From contig DAOUPQ010000022.1 of NCBI GenBank assembly GCA_030626085.1, forward strand, positions 1-15,350: a DNA stretch of 15,350 nucleotides. Direction: 5' to 3'. A model generated the notes under the pieces. That model had not been told where the DNA came from. It ran no database searches and worked only from the letters and a program-made list of their open reading frames with translations. The number at the start of each line of letters is the position of its first letter. Position 1 is the stretch's first letter. The stretch comes from Flavobacteriia bacterium (GTDB lineage: Bacteria; Bacteroidota; Bacteroidia; Flavobacteriales; Flavobacteriaceae). The position numbers and the translations under genes are program-made. Of this stretch, positions 1 through 7,161 are shown piece after piece.

Positions 1-1921
1 CATCGGCATAATTATCATCATTTCCAAAAAAAGGTGTTTTATTGACAATGGTTTGTCGTAAGATCTCTTCACCTTCAAAATTATTTAAAACAGCATTTAA
101 AATGGTATCCATAGTAAATGTTTTTTCTTCAAAAACATGCTTTTTTAAAGTAGATAAACTATCCGTTACGGTACCTAAACCTGTGCATTGTATATAATTG
201 GTGTTATAACGCGAACCCCCATTATAATAATCTTTTCCTGTTGTAATACAATCATCAATAACAACAGATAAAAATGTTGCGGGACTGTATTTAGCAAACA
301 TGCTATCAATATAATTACTTACTACAATTTTCTGATCAATAATAAAATTCAACTGTTTTAAAAATGCATTATAAAGATCTTTGTACGATTTAAAATCTCG
401 GGGATTTCCGGTAGTTATACCAGCTCGTTTTCCTGTTAAAGGATCCATTCCGTTATTAAGTGTGATCTCAAATATTTTTGGCACATTCAAATATCCCGTT
501 AAGATATAGGCTTCTTTTCCAAAGGCACCAACTTCAATACAACCGCTACAACCACCCTCTCTTGCGTCTTCCAAAGATTTTCCTTGACGCAACATTTCCT
601 GAATATAAATATCATTATTAAAAACTGAAGGGTAACCATGGCCTTGACGGATTACTTTACAAGCTTCTTTTAAAAAACGTTCAGGTGTTTTTGAACTAAT
701 ATGAACTGAATTTCCCGGCTGTAGAATATGTAATTCTTCAATAATTTCAAGCATGATATAGGATAATTCACTCACACCATCGGAACCATCTCTTTTGACA
801 CCGCCAATATTGATGTTTGTAAAATCATTATAAGTACCACTTTCTTTAGCAGTAATACCAACTTTAGGTGGTGCCGGATGATTGTTTACTTTGATCCAAA
901 AACAGCTCAACAATTCTTTAGCTTCTTCTCTTGTAAGTGTTCCATCTGCGATCTCTCTTTCATAAAAAGGTTTTAAATGCTGATCAAAATGACCCGGATT
1001 CATAGCATCCCAACCATTGAGTTCAGTTATGGTTCCTAAATGCACAAACCAGTACATCTGAATGGCTTCCCATAAATTTCTAGGTGCATTTGCCGGAATC
1101 CATCTACAAACTTCTGCAATTTTTTTGAGTTCTTTTACACGAATTATATCCTTCTCAGTCTTTATCAATTCTTCAGCCAGATTTGCATGACGTTCAGCAA
1201 ATATAATCACCGCATCACAGGCTATTGACATACCGGATAATTGCTCTTTTTTATCAGTTGCCTCAGGGTCATTTAAATAATCTAATCTATCAATTTGCTC
1301 TTGAATTTCTTTTTTAAAATCGAGTATTCCTTTTTGATAGATTTTTCCATCTAAAGCTGTATGCCCCGGAGCGCGTTGTTCCATAAACTCAGTAAATAAT
1401 CCGGCTTCATAAGCTCTTTTCCATTCATGAGGAACGTGGCTAAAAATACGCTCTCTAATAGTTTTTCCTTCCCAAAAAGGAATTACTTCTTTTTCATATA
1501 CATTTATATCTTCCTGACTAATTGTATATCGCTGCATTTCACGTGTATTTAAAACATGTAAGTCTTCAACACTATGACATGTCAATTCAGGAAAAGTTGG
1601 TACAGCTTTTGGTTTTGGACCACGCTCACCAACGATCAATTCGCCTTCGCCCAAATAAATAGTTTTCTTTTTACATATTTCTAAAAAGTTAAGGGACCTC
1701 ATTACCGGAGTGGCATATTTTCCATAATTTTTTTTATAAAAGTCGGTTTCAATTAATGCCCTTTCAATTGATAATGATGGTTTAGTTTCAAAACTTAATT
1801 TTCTAAGTTTTTGAATTCTTTTATTCATACCCGGACCAATTTTATTTCCTGGGGTTTTATAAAAATTACCTTGTGACGAGGCTGTCCTTTCTGGTTTTAT
1901 GGTTTTATGTAGTGTTTTCAT
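1..1921 (-). CDS. hypD: trans-4-hydroxy-L-proline dehydratase (glycyl radical enzyme), C-terminus cut by window edge
   Basis: HypD dehydrates trans-4-hydroxy-L-proline to delta1-pyrroline-5-carboxylate by cytosolic glycyl-radical chemistry and needs a radical-SAM activase. The visible 640 residues have the PFL-like barrel. The catalytic loop GCSGCIEVG gives thiyl Cys461 and base Glu463. Compared from memory with C. difficile HypD (C434, E436, H160, D278, S334, F340, Y450), every position recurs at a constant +27: H187 (PGHT), D305 (GWDAMNPG), S361, F367, Y477 (LTGY). The blocks GKDYYNGGSRYN and NKTPFFGNDDNYAD are also HypD-like. About 150 residues, including the radical Gly, lie off the left edge, so activity cannot be confirmed here. 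The start at 1921 gives some 27 residues more than the family; Met32 is an alternative start. No activase or proC is visible. Other glycyl radical dehydratases (choline, glycerol) fit less well because their active-site residues differ. Confidence 0.87.
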   Translation of the reverse strand, partial: MKTLHKTIKPERTASSQGNFYKTPGNKIGPGMNKRIQKLRKLSFETKPSLSIERALIETDFYKKNYGKYATPVMRSLNFLEICKKKTIYLGEGELIVGERGPKPKAVPTFPELTCHSVEDLHVLNTREMQRYTISQEDINVYEKEVIPFWEGKTIRERIFSHVPHEWKRAYEAGLFTEFMEQRAPGHTALDGKIYQKGILDFKKEIQEQIDRLDYLNDPEATDKKEQLSGMSIACDAVIIFAERHANLAEELIKTEKDIIRVKELKKIAEVCRWIPANAPRNLWEAIQMYWFVHLGTITELNGWDAMNPGHFDQHLKPFYEREIADGTLTREEAKELLSCFWIKVNNHPAPPKVGITAKESGTYNDFTNINIGGVKRDGSDGVSELSYIMLEIIEELHILQPGNSVHISSKTPERFLKEACKVIRQGHGYPSVFNNDIYIQEMLRQGKSLEDAREGGCSGCIEVGAFGKEAYILTGYLNVPKIFEITLNNGMDPLTGKRAGITTGNPRDFKSYKDLYNAFLKQLNFIIDQKIVVSNYIDSMFAKYSPATFLSVVIDDCITTGKDYYNGGSRYNTNYIQCTGLGTVTDSLSTLKKHVFEEKTFTMDTILNAVLNNFEGEEILRQTIVNKTPFFGNDDNYAD

Positions 1922-2031
1922 AATCTTGAATAATTTAAATTCTACAGAATAAACATCTGAAAAATTCATATAATAAATGAAGTGATATTATGGATTACAA
2001 AAAGAAAAGATAGAACATCAAACATTCAAAT

Positions 2032-2047
2032 AATCGTCTGTACGATT
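2032..2047 (-). promoter_or_regulatory. small stem-loop in the putative hypD leader
   Basis: AATCGT, loop ACAG, ACGATT (minus-strand reading) is a perfect 6-bp stem with a 4-nt loop, about 110 nt before the hypD start codon. It sits at one end of a less AT-rich block (2034-2079) that stands out from its surroundings. I do not recognise a known riboswitch core. It could be an RNA leader element or chance. Confidence 0.3.
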
Positions 2048-2079
2048 TTGTGAGTCCTGTTATGTTCTTGTTTCGAGAC

Positions 2080-2168
2080 ATTTAAATTGAATTATTATGA
2101 CTACAAAAGTAAAAAATATATTTATAAATTATTCTTTATTTTTAACTTTTTTGATGTTCAATTTAAAT
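2080..2168. repeat. 12-bp perfect inverted repeat flanking a candidate hypD -7 element
   Basis: ATTTAAATTGAA at 2080-2091 is mirrored exactly at 2157-2168, with 65 bp between the arms. The arms bracket the minus-strand element TACTTTTG (2111 to 2104). The right arm is part of a 19-bp block (2150-2168) whose other half, TTTGATGTTC (2150-2159), is the exact inverse of 2013-2022. Given the base composition, the 12-bp match has roughly a one in ten chance of arising somewhere in this gap and the 10-bp match is expected by chance, so a regulatory role is only a possibility. Confidence 0.35.
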
Positions 2169-2204
2169 AAGTTTTTTTCTAATTCTAAAAGGAATACCCT
2201 TAGT

Positions 2205-2225
2205 TCTAAAGAATAGATCTTTAGA
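2205..2225. repeat. 8-bp perfect hairpin TCTAAAGA / TCTTTAGA
   Basis: TCTAAAGA (2205-2212) and TCTTTAGA (2218-2225) form a perfect dyad with a 5-nt spacer. There is no U-tract on either side, so it is not a terminator. It may be an operator for one of the divergent genes; nothing identifies the regulator. Confidence 0.3.
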
Positions 2226-2542
2226 GAATCTAATTTTAACTTTTTCATATATAGCAAATATATTAAGCGCAATTTTTTAATAATTTAACCAAAAGATTGA
2301 TTAAAAAATAATATTATCTCATTAACGGATGTATTGTTATTTTAGTATTAAACTTTATTAAAAATTGGAAATTACTTAATGCAATCATTACTGACTAGAT
2401 CTAAAGCAATAGTGAAATATCACCCAAAAATAAAACAGTTTTTAAGTAGATAAAAAATGTTAACTTTATGGTCGGTTTAAATATTATCCACATTAACTAA
2501 AAAAGTAAAAATCATCATTAATTTTTATATTCAATAATTATT

Positions 2543-3688
2543 ATGAGCAAAATAATTGTATTAGGTGCAGGTATGATTGGAAGTGCCATGGCAATAGACC
2601 TGGCAAAAAACCATTCAGTAACACTTTCTGACATTGATCAAATCGCATTAAAAAAAGTAAAAGAAAAGTGTATTGAAATAAATATTATCAATGTAGATGT
2701 TACACACAAAAAAGATCTATACAAAGCTATCATACCTTTTAATATAGTAGTTTGTGCTGTTCCTGGATATTTAGGATTTAAAACTTTAAAATATATTATT
2801 GAAGCAAAAAAAGATGTTGTTGATATTTCATTTTTTCCGGAAAATGCCCTAAAATTAAATGATCTGGCAATACAAAATAATATTACAGCTATTGTTGATT
2901 GTGGCGTTGCTCCCGGAATGGGCAATATTATTTTGGGCTATCATAACGAATTAATGAATATTACTAATTTTGAATGCTTGGTGGGCGGTTTACCTAAAAT
3001 AAAAAAATGGCCATTTAATTATAAAGCACCCTTTTCTCCTATTGATGTTATTGAGGAATATACGCGTCCGGCAAGATATGTAGAAAACGGAAAACTAATA
3101 ACACGAGAAGCATTAACTGATGTTGAATTAGTAGAATTTAATAATGTTGGTACTTTAGAGTCCTTTAACTCTGATGGATTGCGTTCATTAATTTTTACGA
3201 TGCCACACATTCCAAACATGAAAGAAAAAACTTTACGTTATCCGGGACACGTTGAATACATTAAAGTACTAAAAGAAACCGGTTTTTTTGATACCGAGAA
3301 AATTGAGATCAACGGAACTAAGGTCTCACCAATTGAACTTACAAACAAGATCTTATTCAAAGAATGGGAACTCGGAGATAATGAAGAAGAAATTACCGTA
3401 ATGAAAATTACCATAAAAGGAATTGATAAGTCTGGTAAAGAGCTAGAAATCATTTACAATTTACACGATACATTTGATGCCAAAACACAAACCTCATCGA
3501 TGGCGAGAACTACGGGTTACACGGCAACTGCTGCTGTAAACCTTGTATTAGAAGGTTTATTTAATAAAAAAGGTGTTTTCCCTCCGGAATTAGCAGGAAA
3601 ACATGAAGTTTGTTATGATTTTATTTTAAATTATTTAGATAAAAGAGGTGTTGTATATTCAAAATCAAAAAAATTATACAATGAATAA
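2543..3688 (+). CDS. saccharopine dehydrogenase family protein, close in layout to lysine 6-dehydrogenase
   Basis: This is a 381-residue NAD(P)-dependent oxidoreductase. The N-terminal Rossmann fold begins VLGAGMIG (residues 6-13) followed by an acidic strand end (SDID), which favours NAD. DCGVAPGM and the following GGLP belong to the saccharopine dehydrogenase C-terminal catalytic domain, and MARTTGYTATA lies near the end. Length and motif order match, from memory, the bacterial lysine 6-dehydrogenase of Geobacillus (about 385 aa) better than fungal saccharopine reductase. The likely reaction is therefore NAD-linked oxidation of an amino acid such as L-lysine to delta1-piperideine-6-carboxylate, but the family is mixed and the substrate is inferred. 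It is divergent from hypD and overlaps tag by 8 nt, so the two are probably co-transcribed. The ATG at 2543 directly precedes the Rossmann strand, so the start is secure. Confidence 0.8.
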   Translation: MSKIIVLGAGMIGSAMAIDLAKNHSVTLSDIDQIALKKVKEKCIEINIINVDVTHKKDLYKAIIPFNIVVCAVPGYLGFKTLKYIIEAKKDVVDISFFPENALKLNDLAIQNNITAIVDCGVAPGMGNIILGYHNELMNITNFECLVGGLPKIKKWPFNYKAPFSPIDVIEEYTRPARYVENGKLITREALTDVELVEFNNVGTLESFNSDGLRSLIFTMPHIPNMKEKTLRYPGHVEYIKVLKETGFFDTEKIEINGTKVSPIELTNKILFKEWELGDNEEEITVMKITIKGIDKSGKELEIIYNLHDTFDAKTQTSSMARTTGYTATAAVNLVLEGLFNKKGVFPPELAGKHEVCYDFILNYLDKRGVVYSKSKKLYNE

Positions 3689-4244
3689 AAACAGATGTTC
3701 TTGGTGCGGAGAAGACCCGCTATATATTAAATACCACGATACAGAATGGGGTGTGCCTGTTTATGATGATGATAAATTGTTTGAATTTTTAATTCTAGAA
3801 ACTTTTCAGGCTGGCTTAAGCTGGATCACAGTTTTGCGAAAAAGAGAAAATTTTAGAAATGCATTTGATGATTTTGACTATCACAAAATTGCAAAATACA
3901 ATGAAAAAAAGTTTGATAGATTAATGAATAATGCCGGAATCATTAGAAACAAATTAAAAATTAAAGCCACCATAAGTAATGCCATTGCTTTTATGGAAGT
4001 TCAAGAAGAGTACGGTTCTTTTTCAAAATATATTTGGAGTTTTGTAGATTACAAACCCATTGTAAATTCCTGGAGTTCTTTAGATGAGATTCCAGCAAAA
4101 ACAACACTTTCGGATAAGATCTCAATCGATCTGAAAAAACAGGGATTTAAATTTGTTGGATCAACCATTATCTATGCTCATATGCAGGCAACCGGTATGG
4201 TAAATGATCATGTTGTTGATTGTTTTAGATTTAAAGAATTTTAA
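3681..4244 (+). CDS. tag: DNA-3-methyladenine glycosylase I
   Basis: Tag removes 3-methyladenine from alkylated DNA as the first step of base excision repair in the cytosol. With the start at 3681 the protein is 187 residues, the same as E. coli Tag. The HhH-superfamily zinc site is present as Cys6, His19, His177 and Cys181, each at E. coli numbering plus two. The base-pocket segment LETFQAGLSWITVLRKREN is intact with Glu40 matching E. coli Glu38. An in-frame ATG at 3648 would add 11 residues of no family similarity inside the upstream gene, so I prefer 3681. That ATG overlaps the last codons and stop of the saccharopine dehydrogenase-like gene (ATGAATAA), which suggests translational coupling. 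No obvious functional link to that neighbour. Confidence 0.95.
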   Translation: MNKNRCSWCGEDPLYIKYHDTEWGVPVYDDDKLFEFLILETFQAGLSWITVLRKRENFRNAFDDFDYHKIAKYNEKKFDRLMNNAGIIRNKLKIKATISNAIAFMEVQEEYGSFSKYIWSFVDYKPIVNSWSSLDEIPAKTTLSDKISIDLKKQGFKFVGSTIIYAHMQATGMVNDHVVDCFRFKEF

Positions 4245-4282
4245 TGTATTTTAACAAAACTATAACATTTTTGATATTGTTT

Positions 4283-4298
4283 TGGTACAAGAATTGCA
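4283..4298 (+). promoter_or_regulatory. sigma-54 (RpoN) -24/-12 promoter
   Basis: TTGGTACAAGAATTGCA has the invariant GG (4284-4285) and GC (4296-4297) with exactly 10 nt between them, and fits TGGYAC-N5-TTGCW with no key mismatch. It lies 39 nt after the tag stop codon and points to the plus strand, where no gene follows before the convergent stop at 4434. Expected start of transcription is near 4309. A sigma-54 promoter needs an enhancer-binding activator; I could not identify its site. Confidence 0.7.
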
Positions 4299-4308
4299 AA
4301 TTAGATAT

Positions 4309-4398
4309 ACAGAGACAAAATTAGTCAAAATTTTGTCTTATTATAATTAATTTTGAGTTAATAAGAAAAAAGCACTTCATAAATGAAGTGCTTTTTTT
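4309..4398 (+). ncRNA. candidate small RNA driven by sigma-54, about 90 nt
   Basis: Downstream of the -24/-12 site there is no ORF: the only ATG lies inside the terminator stem. The predicted transcript holds a perfect 10-bp hairpin (AGACAAAATT 4313-4322, AATTTTGTCT 4329-4338, 6-nt loop), then an unpaired AU-rich linker of about 27 nt, then the intrinsic terminator ending in a U-tract at 4398. Promoter, hairpin, single-stranded linker and terminator in 115 bp is the layout of a trans-acting sRNA. Alternatives are that the first hairpin is a tag 3'-UTR element, or that the sigma-54 match is fortuitous. I do not recognise it as a named RNA family. Confidence 0.55.
4366..4398. terminator. intrinsic terminator, probably bidirectional
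   Basis: AGCACTTCA (4371-4379), loop TAAA, TGAAGTGCT (4384-4392), with the stem extended by A/T pairs to 14 bp and a T-run to 4398. The A-run on the left gives a U-tract on the minus strand too, so it can serve tag and the candidate sRNA from the left and the SRPBCC gene from the right. Confidence 0.88.
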
Positions 4399-4433
4399 AT
4401 TTTATTATATAAGTATGAATGATATAACCATAA

Positions 4434-5531
4434 TTACTCTTCTGTTTTTTCTTCTGGATCTTCAATTACAAAAGGAATCGGCTCAGGGGGTGGTGGTATT
4501 TTTATTTTTTCTTTGACTGGAATAAATATCTCAGTAATTAAATCAGCAGGATTAGGAATTTCATGCGGATTATTACCATAAACTTCAAAAGGCTCACCGT
4601 TTTCCGGAATCGTATAATCGCTTAAGCTACCTGCTTCTTCCCAAGCGGTTTTCCAGGCTTCTTCTGAATTATCATAACTTCCTTTTAAAGTTGTTTTAAA
4701 ATATTTTCCTGTTTCCATAAATCCTGATAAAATATCACTACCTCTTGGTGTGATCATTTTTTCAGCTACCGGATAACAAACAGAGAACATCGTTGTTCCA
4801 TTTTCTTCATCATATTTATGGTATAAAGTAAACGGACCTCCTGTAGTACGAACATTATTATTCTTATTAAAAGCATATATTTTTAATAACAAAAGTGGAT
4901 ATTTTTCATCTATCTCATCGATTTTACAAGATGTTGAAGTATATAAATAATAACCTCCGCTATAATCTATAACACCATTTGATTTTATACTGTAAATTTT
5001 AATATCCTTTTGAATATTCTGATCCAAAAGCTCTAAACCTCTCTCTTCCATAGGACCCATTTGTTCTTCCATACCACTGATCATAAAACGAGAAAAGAAA
5101 CCCAGTTCACCTTTCATTCCCCAGGTAACGTTGGTACCCTCTTCAACTTTTTCAAAGATCCAGTAAATATCTGATTTCATATCTCCAAATATGGGGACTT
5201 TAAAAGTGATTTCCTGATCAATTCTTTTAGGTTCATCAACTTGTACCGTTTTCATTGATCCTTCTCTTTCTTTGCTTATCCATGAGTAAGATGCTCCTTC
5301 ACCTTTAGTTTTTTCGGGGTATGTTGCAACTATTGAAGGATCTTGTTCGTACCATGGTCCCCAATCTTTCCAGTTTTTATAATCATTTATTTCATCAAAA
5401 ATAACTTCCGGTTGTGCTTTTATTAAACGAGTGCGTTTTACATCATAATTTCCATCAAGTGTTGCTAAATAAATAGCTCCAACGACTATAAAAATTAACA
5501 AAAGGAAAAAAATGTATTTTAAAATCTTCAT
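4434..5531 (-). CDS. membrane-anchored SRPBCC-domain protein with C-terminal GyrI-like effector-binding domain
   Basis: 365 residues. A single N-terminal hydrophobic helix (about 4-24) anchors the protein, with no lipobox. Residues about 28-175 look like an SRPBCC/polyketide-cyclase lipid-binding fold: RTRLIKAQPEVIFDEINDYKNWKDWGPW is its usual opening, and the helix near FFSRFMISGMEEQMGPMEERGLELLD its usual close. Residues about 180-345 resemble the GyrI-like/AraC effector-binding fold. The tail is rich in Pro and Glu. Both domains bind small hydrophobic ligands, but substrate and role are unknown. The combination with an N-terminal anchor recurs in Bacteroidota as far as I recall. It is transcribed alone, divergent from rsgA. 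Confidence 0.75.
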   Translation of the reverse strand: MKILKYIFFLLLIFIVVGAIYLATLDGNYDVKRTRLIKAQPEVIFDEINDYKNWKDWGPWYEQDPSIVATYPEKTKGEGASYSWISKEREGSMKTVQVDEPKRIDQEITFKVPIFGDMKSDIYWIFEKVEEGTNVTWGMKGELGFFSRFMISGMEEQMGPMEERGLELLDQNIQKDIKIYSIKSNGVIDYSGGYYLYTSTSCKIDEIDEKYPLLLLKIYAFNKNNNVRTTGGPFTLYHKYDEENGTTMFSVCYPVAEKMITPRGSDILSGFMETGKYFKTTLKGSYDNSEEAWKTAWEEAGSLSDYTIPENGEPFEVYGNNPHEIPNPADLITEIFIPVKEKIKIPPPPEPIPFVIEDPEEKTEE

Positions 5532-5562
5532 TACTAATTCATTTTTTAGTTAATATTTGAGC

Positions 5563-5570
5563 CAAATATA
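5563..5570 (-). promoter_or_regulatory. -7 element of the SRPBCC gene
   Basis: TATATTTG on the minus strand is a perfect TAnnTTTG Bacteroidota -7 box, about 32 nt before the ATG, giving a leader near 25 nt. No TTG is present at -33. It is one arm of a 7-bp palindrome (ATATTTG, AGC, CAAATAT; 5553-5569) that could be an operator. Confidence 0.4.
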
Positions 5571-5620
5571 ATAATTTTAATCTATTCATTTAATTTTCAT
5601 TTTTTAATAAAACTTGTTTG

Positions 5621-5652
5621 TTTGGTAAAACATATGGTTTTATCTAAATTTA
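5621..5652 (+). promoter_or_regulatory. candidate promoter of rsgA-dtd
   Basis: TTTG (5621-5624), a 20-nt spacer and TAAATTTA (5645-5652) match the Bacteroidota -33/-7 pattern with one mismatch. The leader would be about 75 nt. Confidence 0.45.
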
Positions 5653-5733
5653 TGCTTTTAAATATTGTTCACACAATTAAACAAAAAACTCATTATTTTT
5701 AATATTAAATTTATTAGTTTATCATAAATATAT

Positions 5734-6681
5734 ATGACGGGTGTTGTAATTAAATCAACAGGAAGTTGGTATTGGGTGAGGACTGAAAATCACAATCAGT
5801 ACAAATGCCGAATTAGAGGTAAATTTCGTATAAAAGGAATTAAAAGCACCAATCCTGTAACTGTTGGCGATCATGTTGATTTTGAATTGGAAAAGGGCGC
5901 CGATACCGGAATTATTATCAATATCCATGACAGGAAAAATTATATAATACGCAAATCTGTAAATCTTTCCAAACAAACACATATTATTGCTGCCAATATT
6001 GACAGGGCTTTTTTACTAATTACACTAAACAATCCACCCACTTTTACACAATTTATTGATCGTTTTTTAGCTACTGCTGAAGCTTACGATATTGAAGTAG
6101 TCTTATTGTTCAATAAAATTGATATCAATGATGAAAAATTAAATATTAAAAAGAATAAGCTAATTAATGTATATCGTAAAATTGGCTATAATTGTATAGA
6201 AATTTCAGCTAAGAAAAAAATAAATATCGATAAAGTTAAAGAATTAATGTTAGGAAAGGTGAGTATGTTTTCCGGCCATTCAGGTGTTGGCAAATCTACA
6301 TTGATCAATACTATTGCGCCCAATTTAAATTTAAAAACAGCTGAAATATCACAGCAACACAAACTGGGGCAACATACAACTACTTTTGCCGAAATGTTCG
6401 TTCTAAAAACAGATCCGGAAAGTTATATTATTGATACTCCTGGTATAAAAGGTTTTGGTGTTGTTGATTTTGAACAATATGAAATTACCAATTATTTTCC
6501 TGAATTCTTTGCACTTAAACATCAATGTAAATACAATGATTGCCTACATGTAAATGAACCAAAATGTGCTGTTAAATTAGCCTTGGAAAAAGGAGAAATC
6601 GCTCCTTCAAGATATAATAGTTATCTGCAATTACTTGCTGGAGATGACAAAAATTATCGAGTAAACGATTATTCAATATAA
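5734..6681 (+). CDS. rsgA: ribosome small subunit-dependent GTPase A
   Basis: RsgA (YjeQ) is a circularly permuted GTPase that checks late 30S subunit maturation in the cytosol. The 315 residues are normal length for the family. An N-terminal OB fold (about 1-70) is followed by the GTPase motifs in permuted order: G4 NKID (127-130), G1 SGHSGVGKST (180-189), G3 DTPG (234-237). The C-terminal zinc finger has Cys265, Cys270, His272 and Cys278. The opening GVVIKSTGSWYWV is typical of Bacteroidota members and supports the ATG at 5734. dtd follows after 20 nt, so the two very likely form one operon concerned with translation quality. Confidence 0.96.
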   Translation: MTGVVIKSTGSWYWVRTENHNQYKCRIRGKFRIKGIKSTNPVTVGDHVDFELEKGADTGIIINIHDRKNYIIRKSVNLSKQTHIIAANIDRAFLLITLNNPPTFTQFIDRFLATAEAYDIEVVLLFNKIDINDEKLNIKKNKLINVYRKIGYNCIEISAKKKINIDKVKELMLGKVSMFSGHSGVGKSTLINTIAPNLNLKTAEISQQHKLGQHTTTFAEMFVLKTDPESYIIDTPGIKGFGVVDFEQYEITNYFPEFFALKHQCKYNDCLHVNEPKCAVKLALEKGEIAPSRYNSYLQLLAGDDKNYRVNDYSI

Positions 6682-6701
6682 AATTATCATATAAACATTT
6701 T

Positions 6702-7151
6702 ATGAAAGCTGTTATACAAAGAGTCACTAAATCAAGCGTTACAGTTGATAAAAAGATCATCAGTAAAATTAAAAATGGTGTTTTGATCTTATTAGGTATT
6801 ACTGATGAAGATACAAATGATAATATTCAATGGTTAACAAAAAAAATAGTCAATCTACGCATTTTTGATGATGAAAATGGAGTGATGAACAGATCGATAA
6901 TTGACATTGATGGAGATGCAATTGTGGTTAGTCAATTTACACTTTTGGCCAATACAAAAAAAGGAAACAGGCCATCATACATCAAAGCTGCAAGACCAGA
7001 TGTTGCTATTCCTATTTACGAGAAATTTATACAGGAATTTGAAATCTTACTCGGTAAAAAAGTTGGTAAGGGAATCTTTGGTGCTGATATGAAAGTGAAA
7101 CTTTTAAACGATGGTCCTGTAACAATAATTATTGATACAAAGAATAAATAA
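6702..7151 (+). CDS. dtd: D-aminoacyl-tRNA deacylase
   Basis: Dtd hydrolyses D-aminoacyl-tRNAs (and glycyl-tRNA-Ala) to recycle tRNA, acting as a cytosolic homodimer. The 149-residue product has the two signature motifs: SQFT (77-80) and NDGPVT (136-141), whose Gly-cisPro enforces chiral rejection. MKAVIQRVTKSSVTV is the family's usual start. It lies 20 nt after rsgA on the same strand. No terminator is evident after it; its stop is 11 nt from the convergent 3' end of the FeoB-associated gene, so transcripts from the two sides may overlap. Confidence 0.96.
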   Translation: MKAVIQRVTKSSVTVDKKIISKIKNGVLILLGITDEDTNDNIQWLTKKIVNLRIFDDENGVMNRSIIDIDGDAIVVSQFTLLANTKKGNRPSYIKAARPDVAIPIYEKFIQEFEILLGKKVGKGIFGADMKVKLLNDGPVTIIIDTKNK

Positions 7152-7161
7152 TAGTCCAAAA

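Larger units (their letters stand above)
1922..2542. other. 621-bp AT-rich divergent intergenic region between hypD and the saccharopine dehydrogenase-like gene
   Basis: No ORF with coding character was found on either strand. The region holds a relatively GC-richer block at about 2034-2079, a perfect 6-bp hairpin (2032-2047), a perfect 8-bp hairpin (2205-2225) and long-range inverted repeats listed separately. On the minus strand, two perfect TAnnTTTG elements face hypD (2104-2111 and 2255-2262), but neither has a TTG at the -33 distance. About two such matches are expected by chance in a region this AT-rich, so the hypD promoter is not settled. If either is used, the hypD leader would be about 175 or 325 nt. 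I see no convincing promoter for the plus-strand gene. Confidence 0.6.

Noticed and set aside
2041..2057. TTGTGAGTCCTGTTATG as an FNR/CRP site before hypD
   Set aside because: Only the left half matches TGTGA; the right half matches TCACA at two of five positions.
2255..2262. TATATTTG on the minus strand as the hypD promoter
   Set aside because: No -33 element, a leader of about 325 nt, and such boxes are expected by chance about twice in this gap; mentioned but not annotated as a promoter.
3648..3680. Upstream in-frame ATG that would lengthen tag by 11 residues
   Set aside because: The extra residues have no family similarity and lie inside the upstream gene; the ATG at 3681 gives exactly the E. 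coli length and zinc-site offset.
5621..5640. Possible second sigma-54 site (TTTGGTAAAACATATGG)
   Set aside because: The -12 GC is absent (GG instead) at the required distance; the stretch fits a -33/-7 promoter better.
6901..7092. Alternative-frame ORF inside dtd, and other antisense ORFs within the long genes
   Set aside because: They overlap clearly conserved genes in other frames and show no motif or family character.
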